The notes under the pieces are model-generated. The model was not told where the DNA came from. It did no database searches and worked only from the letters and a program-made list of their open reading frames with translations. Both the position numbers and the translations under genes were made by a program. Of a stretch of 64,000 nucleotides of DNA, positions 1-10,889 are shown in pieces. The stretch is from NCBI RefSeq assembly GCF_023065955.2, contig NW_026622863.1:46730177-46794176 (forward strand). The letters run 5' to 3'. This stretch comes from Ursus arctos (Eukaryota; Chordata; Mammalia; Carnivora; Ursidae). Within the stretch, counting starts at the first letter, position 1, and every line of letters begins with the position of its first letter.

Positions 1-802
1 GCCTCAAGTGCTTTTCTGTCCAATTCATCAACACCTGTGTGTTTGTGAGGTCGAGTTGCCTAGCGGTTGATGGCGCCGGGAGTAACACTCCTGGCTCTCC
101 ATTCACTAGATACATGAGCTCGAGCACATGCCTTCACCTCTCATTTGCTCATGGGCATTGTGATAATAGCCCGACTCACGCTGGGTGGCCCTTGCGTCCC
201 AGGTAGTCCGTGTTCATCTCATTAAATTCTGAACACAAGCACTGTGAAGTAGGGCTTGTCATTAGTATAGGTTTTATTTTCACCTGTGCCTTATAGGTGA
301 GGAAACAGGTGCAGAGAGGTTGAGTAACTAGCCACGGGCTAGATGGTAGAGCTGGGATTTGGACCCATGCAGGCTGGCTCCAGAGTCTGGGCTCCTGGTT
401 CCTAGGATATGCTGCCTCTTGAACCTCTCATGATGATACGAATAAAGACATTATTGTAGTTCCATGCTGGCTCCAGAGGGAGGAAACCGGGTCGTGGGGT
501 GCCAGGGCTTCACTGGTGTTCAGTAATAGCCGTTGTCAGGATTGCTCTTCATGTGGGCCAGGATGGGGCTGTTTCTCCCCACCCTGGGATAATGGGGACC
601 GTTCCCAATTTCTCCCAGGCCTGCTGATCAGGTGTGGGCAGGGCAGGGAAAGGGAAGTTGGGGGGGGGTGGTGGCAGAGAGAGACAGGAGTGCAACTCTT
701 GTGTGATATCATTTCCCAGTAAACCACATTACAAAGGCTGAAGTTTCTAGAAGTGGGTGCATGTCTGCCCCCAGCATCCTGCTCATGAAGAGGCTGGAGG
801 GG
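1..802. other. Region downstream of LYPD5
   Basis: No coding sequence is supported here. This is the 3' flank, and probably the 3'UTR, of the minus-strand LYPD5 gene. An old MIR relic fills about 200-405. The only AATAAA on the LYPD5 strand is at 273-278 (plus-strand tttatt), inside that MIR; it would give a 3'UTR of roughly 0.5 kb, but nothing else supports it as the real poly(A) site. Short open frames at 516-727 look random. Confidence 0.5.
200..405 (-). repeat. MIR (ancient tRNA-derived SINE) relic
   Basis: Read on the minus strand, the stretch matches the MIR core from memory: a 'ctctggagccag' start near 385, 'gggtcc-aaatcccagctct' near 350-365, 'agttactcaacctctctg' near 315-335 and 'cctgtttcctcacctat' near 295-312. 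It is diverged and lacks visible target-site duplications, as expected for a mammal-wide ancient element. Confidence 0.75.
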
Positions 803-3800
803 CTAAGCGAGGGACGTGAGGGGTCCTCCCAGAGTACCCAGCAGCAGGGGGACCATGAGGAGCAGGGCCTTGAGGAGGGGCGCCTGGGCAGGGGCTGGGG
901 CCGAGGCAGTGGTGAAGGGCTGGGCCACGGAGTCCCTGTTGCAGAGGTGCCCGTCACAGCAGGAGCCCTGCAGGTCGATGTTTGTCCAGGGGCTGGAGGT
1001 GCCCTTGATGATGCAGGAGGGCCGGTGGCAGGTTCGGATATACACAGGGACTGAGAAGTTGCCTGGGGGGCGGGGGTGCAGTGAGAAGGGTGTCAGAACT
1101 GAGGGAGGCAGCTGCGCCTGAACCTCCACCTCAGAGGCCAGGGCCACGACTGGGTCCTCAGACTTACTGCCAGTCCCTCTCCTCAGACTAGAGCCCTGCC
1201 TCCTCCCTCAGAGCAGGGGCATGGCTTCCTCCTTCAGACCAGGACATGGCTCTGCCTCCTGTCTCAGACCAGGGCCATGCTTCTTCCTCAAAGGAGAGCC
1301 ATGGCTCTTCCCTCCGGCCACGCCGACTCCTTCAGACCAGGGCCATGTCTCCCCGTCAGGCCTGCCCTGCCTTCACACCCTTTGGGCAGGCTCTGCCCCG
1401 CTCCCAGCCCCTCACCGACGGTCATTTGGCCGTTGCCCTGGAAGCAGACGCTTTGGTCGTGGTGACACTGGACCTGTCGAGACTTCTCCGGGGTGCAGTC
1501 CTCTGGCTGGATCCCCAAGCAGGCGTAGCACTTCAAGCCGCTGAGGGTCGGCGGGTTGGGCGCTAGCAAGAGAGCGTAGACGCACACTCAGGTAATGGTT
1601 GCGCGGTACGGTCGTGTGAGCTGCGCACTGCATCGGGCGCCCGCCTAGCCTGACTGACCCGAAGGCCCCAATCCTAGCTCGAGGGAGGAGGCGCCCAAGT
1701 GGAGGCCACGCCCCTTCTTTGCCAAGGCCCGGGGTGGGGGGGAACCCTGCCAGCCCACCCCGTGCCCCGCCCCGCCCTCCGGCTCACCGGGGCTCAGATT
1801 GGGGATCGAGTCGTGGGTCATGAGGTCGGAGTTGCACAAGTCAGTCGCGCAGCCGCGCACCACCGAGTAGTCTGGCGGCAGCGCGTGGTCGTCGGACAGC
1901 ATCCGGCCCGTAGGCGGGCCTGTCCAGCAGCCCTTCTGGACCAAGGTCACTGAGGCGCGGTACCCTGGGGGCAGGAGGGGACCGGGGCCTGGTGCGCTGC
2001 CTCGTTCCAGCCTGCTTCCTCCTCTCCTTCTTACCTCCCCGCTTGGCCTCCCTAGTCTCCAACCTCTCCCTCCCCCTCCGCTCTTTTCCGGCACTCACCT
2101 CGCCTCTCCCTCCTACCCGTCCCTCTCCCCCTCTCCCTGCAAGCTCCTCTTCCCCTACTTCCCCTACTCCTCCTCCCCTCACCAGCTTCTTCCCACCTCC
2201 TCCCCTCCTCCGCTCTTCCCCTCCCTCCTCCGCCCGACAGCACGCCCCTCATCCTCCCTGGTCTTTCTCCCTCCCCTCCTTGCGCCTCCCTCCCTCTACC
2301 TCCGCTCTCTGTCCTTAGCTCTGCCTATCTCATCACCCCAATCCCCCTAACCCCTTGGCTCTTCTCCTCTGCTCCCTCCCTCCTAATCTCTCATCCCTGT
2401 CTCTGCCCCCACCCCTTTTGTCTTCTGCTCCCGCTTCTCCTTTTCCTGCTATTTCCTGTCCCTCACCAGTGTCCAGGGACAAGACAGCCTCAGAGCATCC
2501 CTGGGGACAGGAGACATTGTGTAATTTCATGCCGCTGAGGTCAAAGGGCCCGAAGTAGATGTGTTGAAAGTTGTAGCATTGCCGGGCCTGGGCGTCTGAG
2601 GAGAGAAGCAGGGTGGATGGGGTGAGAGGAGCTGTGTGTGTGGGGAGGGTGGGGTGGGGAGGGGTGGGGATGAGCCTGTTCCAGGAACTCCCCCAGAGCC
2701 CCCCCAGCAAATGACAGTCTCACCAGCCAGGCTGCTCTGCTCTGAGGGGAACCAGGCCTTGCTGCCTAGAGAGAGCTAGGTTCCGCTGCTGGAGTTGGTC
2801 ACAGCAGTGTCTACCTCCTGGCAAAGTAATGGCCTCTGTGCACCTGCCAGTCCAGTTTCCCTAACCCAGCTGTTCAGGATCTCCACCCTCTTCCAGGAAG
2901 CCCTCTAAGATTAAATAAAAGAGGAAGTGATTCACTCTTGCTCCGCCTGTCCCTCTCCCAACCAAACCCAGGATGTCCAGTAGCACTAAAAGGCCGTGGG
3001 TAGAAAACAGACTCCAGCACAGGCAATGGGATGTGCAATCTTGTACTACAAATGTACACACACAGCCAGCCCCAGCGGCACACACACAAAACAGTTAAAA
3101 CACTGACATAAACACAAAATAACAAAATTGACACAGGCTCATGCAAATCTCACACACATGCACAGAGCAACCGGAGCGTCCCCGCAGAGTTCTGTATTCA
3201 CACGTGAAATAAGTCCCACCCGGACCCTCAATGGAAACTCCCCCACCCAAGACACAGGCAAGATCATACCAACAGACAGAAAAACGTGTGGATACAGAAA
3301 CAAAAACAACACGCAGAGAGACCCAGGGACAGAGGAAGTCAGACCCAGAGAGAGACAAATATGGCCTCAAGAATCTTAGACACAAATAAAATGAGAGACC
3401 ACAATTATGCCAAGTTAGAGATACGAAAAAAAGAGACCCACAAAAACATACAATTTTGAACCATAGACAGATCCAAGACACAGGGAGACATGGGGGCACA
3501 GATACACAGAGAGACAGACACACTTCAGTCCCCAAACACATGTGCCCAGGGATGAAACCAGACCTGATGATCACAGGATGCACAAACACAAAGAGAGACA
3601 CAGATATGCAAAATCACACACACATCTCTTTTACAGAGGAAGTGAAATGTGGAGAAAGACCCAGAAGCATTTGTTCAAACACTTGTTCACGTATGAAATC
3701 TGGTACAGACAAACACACACATGCACAGAGACCCACCGGGCACCCACATGTGGACACACACAGCAATCAGACTCAGGCTTAGTTTCCTCTCCCCGCTTGC

Positions 3801-4255
3801 CCCTGTCTTTGGAGACACTTTGGTCCTGATAGGAGTATGTCTCTATCTTTTCCCAAACTGGGGGAAGGGGTTGCCTGAGAATGAGGCCAAAGTTCCCTGC
3901 CAGTTCTGGAAAGAGCCCCCAGGGTTCCCTGGAAGTACCCTTGAACAAGGGCGTGGGCAGGATGAGAGGCTGCAGTGGGGGAAAGAGAGACGCCAGAGAT
4001 GACTGATGGGAGAACAGAGAAGACACATGAGAAGGACACAGTCTCCAAGTGGCTCCTCCACCAAGACCCAGGATCCAGGTCCCCCCAGTCCTTCCTCCCT
4101 CAGACCCAGGAGCCTAGGCCTCCCCAGTTCTTCCTCCCTTAGACCCAGGAGTCCACCTCCCCCCTCCCCCCAGCACTGGGCTCAGAAGTCTGGGTACCTG
4201 TCAGGCAGAACACAGCCCCAAAGAGGCAGAGCAGGATGGTTCTGGGGACTCCCAT
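803..4255 (-). CDS. LYPD5: LYPD5, GPI-anchored Ly6/PLAUR-domain protein (5 coding exons)
   Basis: Five coding exons on the minus strand: 4198-4255, 2467-2595, 1788-1964, 1416-1562 and 803-1062. All introns are GT-AG and phase 1, giving 771 nt and 256 residues. Residues 1-19 are a hydrophobic signal peptide. The first LU domain runs from Cys26 to the GCATDLCN motif (100-107); the second from KCYAC (132-136) to CCDGHLCN (205-212). Residues 233-256 are a Leu-rich hydrophobic tail after a Ser/Thr/Ala/Pro spacer, as expected for GPI attachment. Exon-by-exon similarity to human LYPD5 (251 residues) is high, for example [17 protein letters not shown] and [16 protein letters not shown]. Human LYPD5 starts MAMGVP; here the first of those Met codons reads CTG, so translation is assigned to the next ATG (4253-4255). 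All expected cysteines appear present. LYPD5 is a poorly characterised extracellular surface protein; no ligand can be inferred. In humans it lies on 19q13.31 between KCNN4 and KRAB zinc-finger genes. Confidence 0.93.
1965..2466. repeat. Pyrimidine-rich tract in LYPD5 intron 2
   Basis: The whole intron is strongly C/T-biased on the plus strand, especially about 2005-2450, so the LYPD5 transcript strand is a purine-rich run of GGGAGG/GAGGGG groups. It is not a clean microsatellite. Open frames here on both strands (such as those around 1841-2318) are composition artefacts. Confidence 0.7.
2596..4197 (-). other. LYPD5 intron 1 with degenerate CA/GA-rich stretch
   Basis: Intron between coding exons 1 and 2. 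Positions about 3050-3770 are a degenerate low-complexity stretch of cacaca, gagaca and cagaga motifs on the plus strand. Four diverged 'agacccaggagtcc'-like copies lie at about 4060-4165, a short CT-rich tandem repeat. Long antisense frames at 3095-3601 and 3631-4026 result from this composition and show no protein family signal. Confidence 0.6.
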
Positions 4256-4400
4256 TGCCAGCTTGTGGAGCTGAGCTGAGACACTGAGGACAGCTCCTCC
4301 TGCTCTGATTTCTGTCTGGCTGGTTCTCCCTGCTGAGCCCCAGGCATCCCGGCTCTCCAGCCTGCTCAGGATTCCTCCACCCCCGCCCTTCCTGGTCTCC
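4256..4400 (-). promoter_or_regulatory. LYPD5 5'UTR and proximal promoter region
   Basis: Sequence immediately upstream of the LYPD5 start codon on the minus strand. No TATA box or CpG island is evident; it is moderately GC-rich with CCTCC/TCCTCC elements. Upstream untranslated exons cannot be excluded, so the transcription start is not assigned. Confidence 0.3.
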
Positions 4401-5920
4401 TCCTAGGTAATCATGATGGGGCCATGATGAGTCCTTGGTGCCCAGGAGGGAGAGAGATTGGGGTCTGGATTTCTGGGTATGAGAGAAGGGGGAGCTAGAG
4501 GCCTATAACCCTTAATTTGGGAGGTTTATTATTTGCAGTCTCTCTTTCTACCCCGTTCCCCACACTGTGTTCTAGTCTGAGGTTGGTACACATGGTCTCT
4601 TGATTTCGCTTCTCTTTCTCTACTGGAACGCACATTATGCATAAACACCACACACACACACATCCGCCAATGCTGGGGCCATGTCTCCAGACCCAGAGAC
4701 ACAAACATCACCTCCTCCTAGAAGCCTCTTCTGATCCTGATCTCCCCCGCTCATCCACCCACTCTCAGCCTCAGGCACCTCCCTGTCTCCCAGCCATGGT
4801 CACCCTGGGTTGGACTGCTGTCTGTCTCCCCTATCAGGCTGAGAACTCCCCAGAGGCCTCAGGGATGTTTGCAATGTTGAATGAATGAATGAACCAATGA
4901 ATGTACAGAGAAGCAGAGAGAGAAAGACAGACAGACAGATGGAGAGGCAGTTACACATGGGATACAGAAAGTCTCATGCAGTGTGGGCAGGTGTAAATGT
5001 AGACACCCAGACAAACCCAGACATGAAGACGGACACCCTGATGAACAGGACATGCCCCTAATAAATGTTTATTAGATTAGTAAATGAATGAATAAAAAAG
5101 CATTGGAGAAGATGGAAACACAGGCAGACAAGCAGAGGGACACAGTATCCCCCGAGGACACAGACAGATGCGTGTGAACACTCAGACACAAGGCAGTGGG
5201 GACATGCAGACCGATGCCCCTGCAGGCTGCGGGACCTGGGGCAGAGACCCCGTCAGCACCTCCTGACCTGCCTGACTTCTGCCCCTTGGTGGAGCTGTCG
5301 TCTGCGCTCACGCCCCTACTGTGCTGTGCAGGGTGGGCACCAGGCATGTGCAGACCTAGGGTCACAGACCCACAGATGGATGGGACAGAGTTGGCATAAT
5401 GACAGTGACCAGGATGGCCTTAATAGTCCCCTGAACTTGACTAAATTTTACACAGCTTTCTTCCTGACTACAGGCCCCTGACCTCCCTTTCCTCAGGGCA
5501 CGTGTTTTAGAAAACTCGGGGATTCATGTTCTTCCTCTGTCTCTTTGAAATGTAGGCAAATCTTCTCCCAGCCTCTTAGCAGTTTTGCAACCCTGGGATG
5601 TCTTTCTCAGGGACCTGGGAGCCATCCCTTTGAAAAGTCAGCATGGAGGAAGATAGCACCCCCCCCCCCAATCTCCCAGGCTCTGTGGGAGGGTAGGAAC
5701 TGAACTTGAATAAGGGACGATTAGCAAACACAGATGACCTTATCACAGAGAAAAACACTTGCAAACTCAGAAATAACTCAGGGTGCTGGACACATTCCAT
5801 GGACCAGCCCCTCTTCTATCATCAGCCAGCTCTGTTCCACTAGCCCATCTGGGGTTTAAAAACCTTCCCCTATTTTGTTTTGGTGGAGTTGAGCTCAGTG
5901 TCTGTCCTCTACCGTCTTAG
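4401..5920. other. Intergenic DNA between LYPD5 and the repeat-dense region
   Basis: No gene is supported. Positions about 4700-4900 resemble a diverged L2 3' end, with 'cctcccagaagcctcttctgatcc'-like text leading to a 'gttgaatgaatgaatgaa' tail. A second 'aataaatgtttattagat..aatgaatgaataaa' tail lies at 5059-5098. Degenerate acag/gaca-rich text occupies 4905-5000. An 11-base C run lies at 5660-5669. The remainder is unique and non-coding. Confidence 0.5.
4700..4900 (+). repeat. L2-like LINE 3' relic
   Basis: The pattern of a pyrimidine-rich segment, 'gctgagaactcc..gaggcctcagggatg' and a terminal (tgaa)n tail matches the general layout of L2 3' ends in the plus orientation. It is strongly diverged and lacks duplications, so the family call is tentative. 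Confidence 0.5.
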
Positions 5921-6080
5921 GTGGTTTTTTGTTTGTTTGTTTGTTTGTTTGTTTGTTTGTTTTTAAGTAGCACCACACCCAGCACAGAGCCCAGTGTGGG
6001 GCTTGAACTCACGATCTTGAGATCAAGACTTGAGCCAAGATCAAGAGTCAGGCTTAACCAACTGAGCCATACAGGCACCC
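5921..6080 (-). mobile_element. SINEC, minus, with (GTTT)n tail
   Basis: Reads on the minus strand from 'ggggtgcctgtatggctcagttgg' near 6080 through the tRNA-like body to a tail near 5963. The usual A-rich tail has expanded into a (ttgt)n microsatellite of about 40 bases at 5924-5962. Confidence 0.85.
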
Positions 6081-6833
6081 CTGCCATTGTCTTGAATAAA
6101 GTCTCCAGTGCCTGTTTAACTTTGGTGGAATGTTTTCTGTGACAGCAGACACCCAGGCACTGTGGACAGTCACCAGATTCTGAACTCTCATAGACATGGT
6201 CACCCTCTTGCCAAATCACTGCCCCTCCAATCAGGCATCACTTCCCCAAACCTGTTTTGCATCCACATTATTCTTCCTGCTGCTCCTGTTCCTGCCCCGG
6301 CTCTGTGTTGGGTACTGGCCACACAGGAGCAGGGTGGAGCTAAGGGCCGCGGGAGAGCAGAGACTGGCCAAGGGAGGAGGCTGGGTTTTCTGAAGCCCCT
6401 GTGGAAGGTAGAGGCTTTGGAGGTGCTCACAGTGGTTTACAGTTTCAGAGACTGAGGCTTGAAGAATTGTCCGACCAGCCGGTTTAGTGTGTGAGTGTTT
6501 GCATGTGTATGAGAGAGTGTGTGTAAGTGACTGCGTGAGTGTGTGGCTGTGTGTTTGTGATTTTGATTCTGGTCACCTTTCGGTACCTTTGGAGGCTGTG
6601 AGCTATTAGGTGGGAAGCTCTCCATTGCAGGAGGTAATCAAGTGGAGGCCAGGTGATCTAGGTCTAGGGATTTGGGCAGGGCTCTTATATCCATAGGGGG
6701 CTATACAACATGAACTCTGAGCTCCCTGTGAACCCAGGGATTCTTTTTTTTTTTCAGTAATTAAACTTTAGTAACCAAATAATTAATTATTTAAGAGATT
6801 GGGGGGAAATTGAGGATGTTTGGTGGTAGACAT
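6081..6833. other. Unique non-coding DNA with a GT-rich microsatellite
   Basis: No gene is recognised. A degenerate (gt)n/gagtgtgt stretch runs from 6487 to 6558. The remainder is ordinary AT-balanced sequence. Confidence 0.5.
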
Positions 6834-6847
6834 TAAGGTGCTATTTT

Positions 6848-6908
6848 TTTTAAAGCTTGCAGCAATTTCTTTTTCTTTTTTTTTAATGTAAGATTTTATT
6901 TGTTTATT

Positions 6909-6939
<31 letters not shown>

Positions 6940-7078
6940 ACAGAAGCAGCAGCAGGCAGAGGGAGAAACAGGCTCCCTGCCGAGCAAGGAGCCTAATGTG
7001 GGACTCGATCCCAGGACCCTGAGATCATGACCTGAGCTGAAGTCAGATGCTTAACCGACTGAGCCACCCAGGTGTCCC
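6848..7078 (-). mobile_element. SINEC, minus, with possible 3' transduced tail
   Basis: A SINEC with its head ('gggacacctgggtggctcagtcgg') at about 7057-7078 and tail to the left. Target-site duplications of 'taaggtgctatttt' lie at 6834-6847 and 7079-7092. Between the poly(A) (plus-strand T run 6869-6889) and the left duplication sits extra non-SINE sequence (about 6848-6868). A (tg)n/(ga)n stretch occupies 6909-6939. Confidence 0.85.
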
Positions 7079-7092
7079 TAAGGTGCTATTTT

Positions 7093-7449
7093 AAAAACTT
7101 TTTACTGTTAGAAATTTTCACACACGCACAAACCTACAGAGAACAGCATGCTTGCCACCAAGACTCAACAATTTTTAACATATCACTATCTCGTGTTACC
7201 CTTTCTTCATTTGCTGCTTGTAAGGGCATTGAATTGGATTCCTGCATTATTTTGCTCAAGATATTAATTTCACTTAAAACACCATTTAAGAGTAGGTGAT
7301 TTTCAAAGTGCACCTTTGGCTTATCTTTATGAATGTCATGAGCAGTTTCTAAAAGCGTGTCACTTGCTACCTCAAATCGAATTCCTAATGCTGTGATGCC
7401 ACCAAATCAGTTTTCTCTTTGCATACTGAATAGTTTCAAATTTATTTTC
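7093..7449. other. Unique AT-rich non-coding DNA
   Basis: No gene or recognisable repeat. It forms the left flank of the L1 fragment insertion at 7450. Confidence 0.5.
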
Positions 7450-7465
7450 AATAAATGTATTTTCA

Positions 7466-8126
7466 TAGAACTACCCTACGGTCCAACAATTGTGCTACTA
7501 GGTATTTACCCAAAGGATGCAAAAATACAGACTCAAAGGGATACACACACTCTGATGTTTATAGCAGCATTATTAACAATGGCCAAACTATAGAAAGAGC
7601 CTAAGTATGACTGATGAATGGGTAAAGAAGATCCGGTATATATACACAACGGAATATTATTCAGCCGTCAAAAAGAATGAAATCTTGCCATTTGCAATGA
7701 CATGGATGGAGCTAGGGTGTATTATGCTCAGTGAAATAAGTCAGTCAGAGAAAGACAAGTACCACATGATCTCACTCATATGTGGAAAACAGATGAGGGG
7801 CACCTGGTGGCTCAGTCGTTAAGCGTCTGCCTTCGGCCCAGGGCCTGATCCCAGGGTCCTGGGATCGAGCCCTGCATCGGGCTCCCTGCTCTGCTGGGAG
7901 CCTGCTTCTTCCTCTCCCACTCCCCCTGCTTGTGTTCCCTCTCTTGCTGGCTGTCTCTCTCTCTGTCAAATAAATAAAATCTTAAAAAAAAAAAAAAAGA
8001 AAACAGATGAACATAGGGGGAGGGGGAAAAGAGAAAGGAGAGAGGGATACAAACCATAAGAGACTCTTAACGATAGAGAACAAACCAATATTGCACTGTA
8101 TCTTAACTTACAAAATTTAAATAAAA
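7466..8126 (+). mobile_element. 5'-truncated L1, 3' end only
   Basis: Encodes the last part of L1 ORF2 on the plus strand (motifs LGIYPKD, MFIAAL, YIYTTEYYSAVKKNE, ISQSEKD) followed by a short 3'UTR and A-rich tail. Perfect 16-base target-site duplications 'aataaatgtattttca' lie at 7450-7465 and 8127-8142, marking a single insertion. A SINEC later entered at 7797. Confidence 0.92.
7797..7998 (+). mobile_element. SINEC nested in the L1 3' end
   Basis: A complete SINEC from 'ggggcacctggtggctcag' to a long A tail. Target-site duplications 'gaaaacagatga' lie at 7785-7796 and 7999-8010, splitting the host L1 just after its ORF2 stop region. Confidence 0.95.
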
Positions 8127-8216
8127 AATAAATGTATTTTCAGTATACTTCACATTTATTAGAAGTTGAAAAGTAGTTGCAGAGTGCTTGAATGATATTT
8201 AAAAATTCAGCAGTAT

Positions 8217-8330
8217 AGGGGTGCGTGGCTGGCTCAGTTGGTAGAGCATGCAACTCTTGATCTCAGTGTTGTAAGTTCAAGCCCCACGTTGCCTGTAGAG
8301 ATTACTTTCAAAATAAAATCTTTTAAAAAA
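8217..8330 (+). mobile_element. Short SINEC-like element, very tRNA-like
   Basis: The body 'ggctggctcagttggtagagcatgcaactcttgatctca' strongly resembles tRNA-Lys and lacks the long pyrimidine region of the other SINECs. Imperfect duplications (cagtatag near 8211 and tagtatag near 8336) flank it. Confidence 0.8.
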
Positions 8331-8921
8331 TTTAGTAGTATAGAAGAAATTTTTGCTGCATTATTCATTGTCCAGTTGGATTTGTTCCTCCGAGGAGAAA
8401 GAAGGAGGAAAGTCTGGAGGTGGTACCTAGAGTCTCCGCCCTAGCCCCAACCTACTAGCAGAGCCTCTGTCTGGATGTCTTCAACTCCCTGGTGTCTGAG
8501 TGTCTGTAGGTTCTGTTGAATGCCTTAGAACGTTTTCAAGGATCTTCTATTGTTTTCCATAAGCTTCCATGCACCTTTCCATTTTCATGCATATATGCAA
8601 ATACCTGGCCTTTCAAATGATTTTCCCCCCAGATTTGGTTTGTGTAAGCAGTTTCATAAATGTGCTATCATCTTTCTCCCCGAAGTGGACAAAATTCCCC
8701 AACATGTTTACATATAGGAATAGGTGCTGTCCTGAACTCTGCCCATCTAGCAATAATTATTAACTGATTCATTAACTACGAGCAGGCTTTGTAGCCGAAA
8801 TAATTGAGAAATACTTAGTATTACTTATTCAAAATGATTCCATTGATCAAATGTGCTATGATTGTAATGATTATTTAAATGTCATCCCCTAGATAATGTG
8901 TAACACCACATGTGACCTATC
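8331..8921. other. Unique non-coding DNA
   Basis: AT-rich, no gene or repeat family recognised; short open frames at 8569-8763 show no family signal. Confidence 0.45.
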
Positions 8922-8992
8922 TTTTTTTTTTTTAAGATTTATTTATGTGTTTGAGAATGAGAGAGAGAGAGAGAGAATGTGGCCCAGGTGCC
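8922..8992 (-). mobile_element. Internally deleted SINEC remnant, minus
   Basis: The minus-strand SINEC tail (T run, 'aagatttatttatgtg', (ga)n) is followed directly by a head remnant 'ggcccaggtgccc', so the central tRNA-derived body is missing. Confidence 0.65.
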
Positions 8993-9172
8993 CTTACACA
9001 TTCTCTCTTTCAAGTGTATTTTTCCCATCTCCAGAGAAACAAAGGTTAATTACAGGATCCTTTGAGATGAAATAAAGTTACCCAAATCTGATAATATATT
9101 CCCCAGTTGGAAGAACTGGTGTGAAGTGATATTTGTGTCTACCACTATGTCTTTCAAAAGTTAAAATTTCTT

Positions 9173-9287
9173 GGGGTGCCTGGGTGGCTCAGTCCGTTAA
9201 GCTTATGTCAGGTCTTGATCTCAGGTTCCTGAGTTCAAGCCCTTTGTTGGGGTCCACGTGGAGTGTGGAGCCTACTTTAAAAAAAAA
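9173..9287 (+). mobile_element. SINEC, short form
   Basis: Runs from 'ggggtgcctgggtggctcag' to 'gagcctacttt' and an A run. Target-site duplications 'agttaaaatttctt' lie at 9159-9172 and 9288-9301. Confidence 0.92.
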
Positions 9288-9314
9288 AGTTAAAATTTCT
9301 TATTTAACGTGAGT

Positions 9315-9417
9315 AATTTTTGGGCAACTGTCTCAGGTCCCCTCTCTTTTTGGGACCTTTGTACTATCACTCAATAAACTTTTCTTTGCTGCCCATCAAA
9401 AATAAATAAATAAAGTG
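9315..9417 (+). repeat. LTR-like end with poly(A) signal and A-rich tail
   Basis: The text 'ctcaggtcccctctctttttgggacc...ctcaataaactttt' resembles the R/U5 part of a class I retroviral LTR and is followed by a (aaat)n tail. This could be a retroposed transcript ending in an LTR. The family is not identified. Confidence 0.35.
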
Positions 9418-9528
9418 AATAATTTTTAAGAGTTTAAGCGTTGAATATTCAAACACTGACATTTTAAGAACTTAAATGTAGGAGTCTGATATCTGAATTA
9501 GATGGATTGGCAAAAAGTGTATTAATGA

Positions 9529-9715
9529 GGGATGCCTGGGTAGCTTGGTCAGTTAAGCAAAGCATCTGCCTTCGGTTCAGGTCATGATCCCGGGGTCCTG
9601 GGATCGAGTCCCATGTCGGGCTCCTTGCTCGGCAGGGAGTCTGCTTCTCCCTCTGTTTGCTGCTCCCCCTGCTTGTGCTCTGTCTCTCTCAAATAAATAA
9701 ATAAAATATTTTTTA
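9529..9715 (+). mobile_element. SINEC
   Basis: A complete plus-strand SINEC ('gggatgcctgggtagcttgg' to '(aaat)n..attttt'). Duplications 'aaaaag(t/c)(g/a)tattaatga' flank it at about 9513-9528 and 9715-9730. Confidence 0.9.
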
Positions 9716-10365
9716 AAAAGCATATTAATGAAAGGATTCTTCATTTTCCCTCTCCCACTCATTTCTTGAAATTTTTCCTTCACAGTTTACATGGAGGTAG
9801 AAGGTAAATTTATGTCAATCATTAATGATTCTGGATTCAGCTACATTCTGCTGAAATAACCATTGCTACCTGCTACCCTATTTTTTGCAAAAATTTATTC
9901 AATTATCCAAGTAGTTTTGTTAGCTATTAAAGCAATGAGCTTTCCATTTTCCAATCCTGATTATTTTTCCTTCTTGATAGATGTCAAAGAGGGTTAACAT
10001 TTTACCCTAGAATCTTAACATCTTAAAATAATATGTAGATGACAAGTGATTAAACTTTAATAATAATTTCTATACTGATGAAATTGTTAAAGCTTATAAT
10101 AAACAACTGCTATAATAATATAATTAATAGGCTGTTGAGTAATATTCTTCAACTTCCACCTACGTGGAAATTTCCACCCACATTCTTTGTGGATTACTAT
10201 GGGTAATTGAGTATTAATTATTATATAGTGATTCATGCCAAATGAAAGGATGTGTGGACTTATATTTAGAACTCAATAATTCTAGTCTGGTACAGTAAAT
10301 AATTAGAAAATATGAACTGCAATATGAAATATTAAATGTAGCCACAGCACAGACACCAAGAATGA
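9716..10365. other. Unique AT-rich non-coding DNA
   Basis: No gene or repeat family recognised; very AT-rich, especially 10020-10140. Confidence 0.5.
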
Positions 10366-10458
10366 TTTTTTTTTCTTATTAAACTTTTGTTTTAATGAGT
10401 CTCAAAATTCTGTGACAGATTTTTGGTCAAGTTGTTTCCACTTAAAAGTACTGATCTT

Positions 10459-10640
10459 GGGGCGCCTGCGTGGCTCAGTTGGTTAAGAGTCTGCCTTTGG
10501 CTCAGATCAGGATCTCGGAGTCCCAGGATCAAGTCCCACATTGGGCTCCCTGCTCAGCAGGGAGTCTGCTTCTCCATCTCCCTCTGCTGCTCTCACCCTC
10601 TCTCTCTGTGTCAAATAAATAAAATCTTAAAAAAAAAAAA
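10459..10640 (+). mobile_element. SINEC inside the EEF1A1 retrocopy 3'UTR (first)
   Basis: A complete SINEC starting 'ggggcgcctgcgtggctcag'. The host text 'agtactgat' occurs before it (10448-10455) and again as 'gatactgat' after it (10641-10649). Confidence 0.9.
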
Positions 10641-10653
10641 GATACTGATCCTA

Positions 10654-10853
10654 GGGGTGCTTGGATGGCTCAGTCGGTTGAGCATCAGACCCTTGGTTTC
10701 AGCTCAGGTGGTGATCTCAGGGTCATGAGATTGAGCTCTGGGTTGGGCTCTGCCCTCAGCAAGGAGAGTCTCCCTCTCCCTCTCCCCCTCCCACTTGTGT
10801 TCTCTCTCTCTCAAATAAAAAAATAAAATCTTTTAAAAAATAAAAATTGCTTC
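10654..10853 (+). mobile_element. SINEC inside the EEF1A1 retrocopy 3'UTR (second)
   Basis: A second plus-strand SINEC directly follows the first. The host sequence 'aaaagtactgat' reappears after it at about 10859-10870, so both insertions used the same target site. Confidence 0.88.
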
Positions 10854-10889
10854 ATAAAAAAAGTACTGATTTAAAAAACTAATAACTTA

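Noticed and set aside
3095..3601. 168-codon minus-strand frame, Cys/Val/Ser-rich
   Set aside because: Lies in the CA/GA-rich LYPD5 intron 1 and reflects low-complexity composition.
8217..8330. A real tRNA-Lys gene
   Set aside because: The body is tRNA-like but has an A-rich SINE tail and approximate target duplications; acceptor-stem pairing is not preserved.
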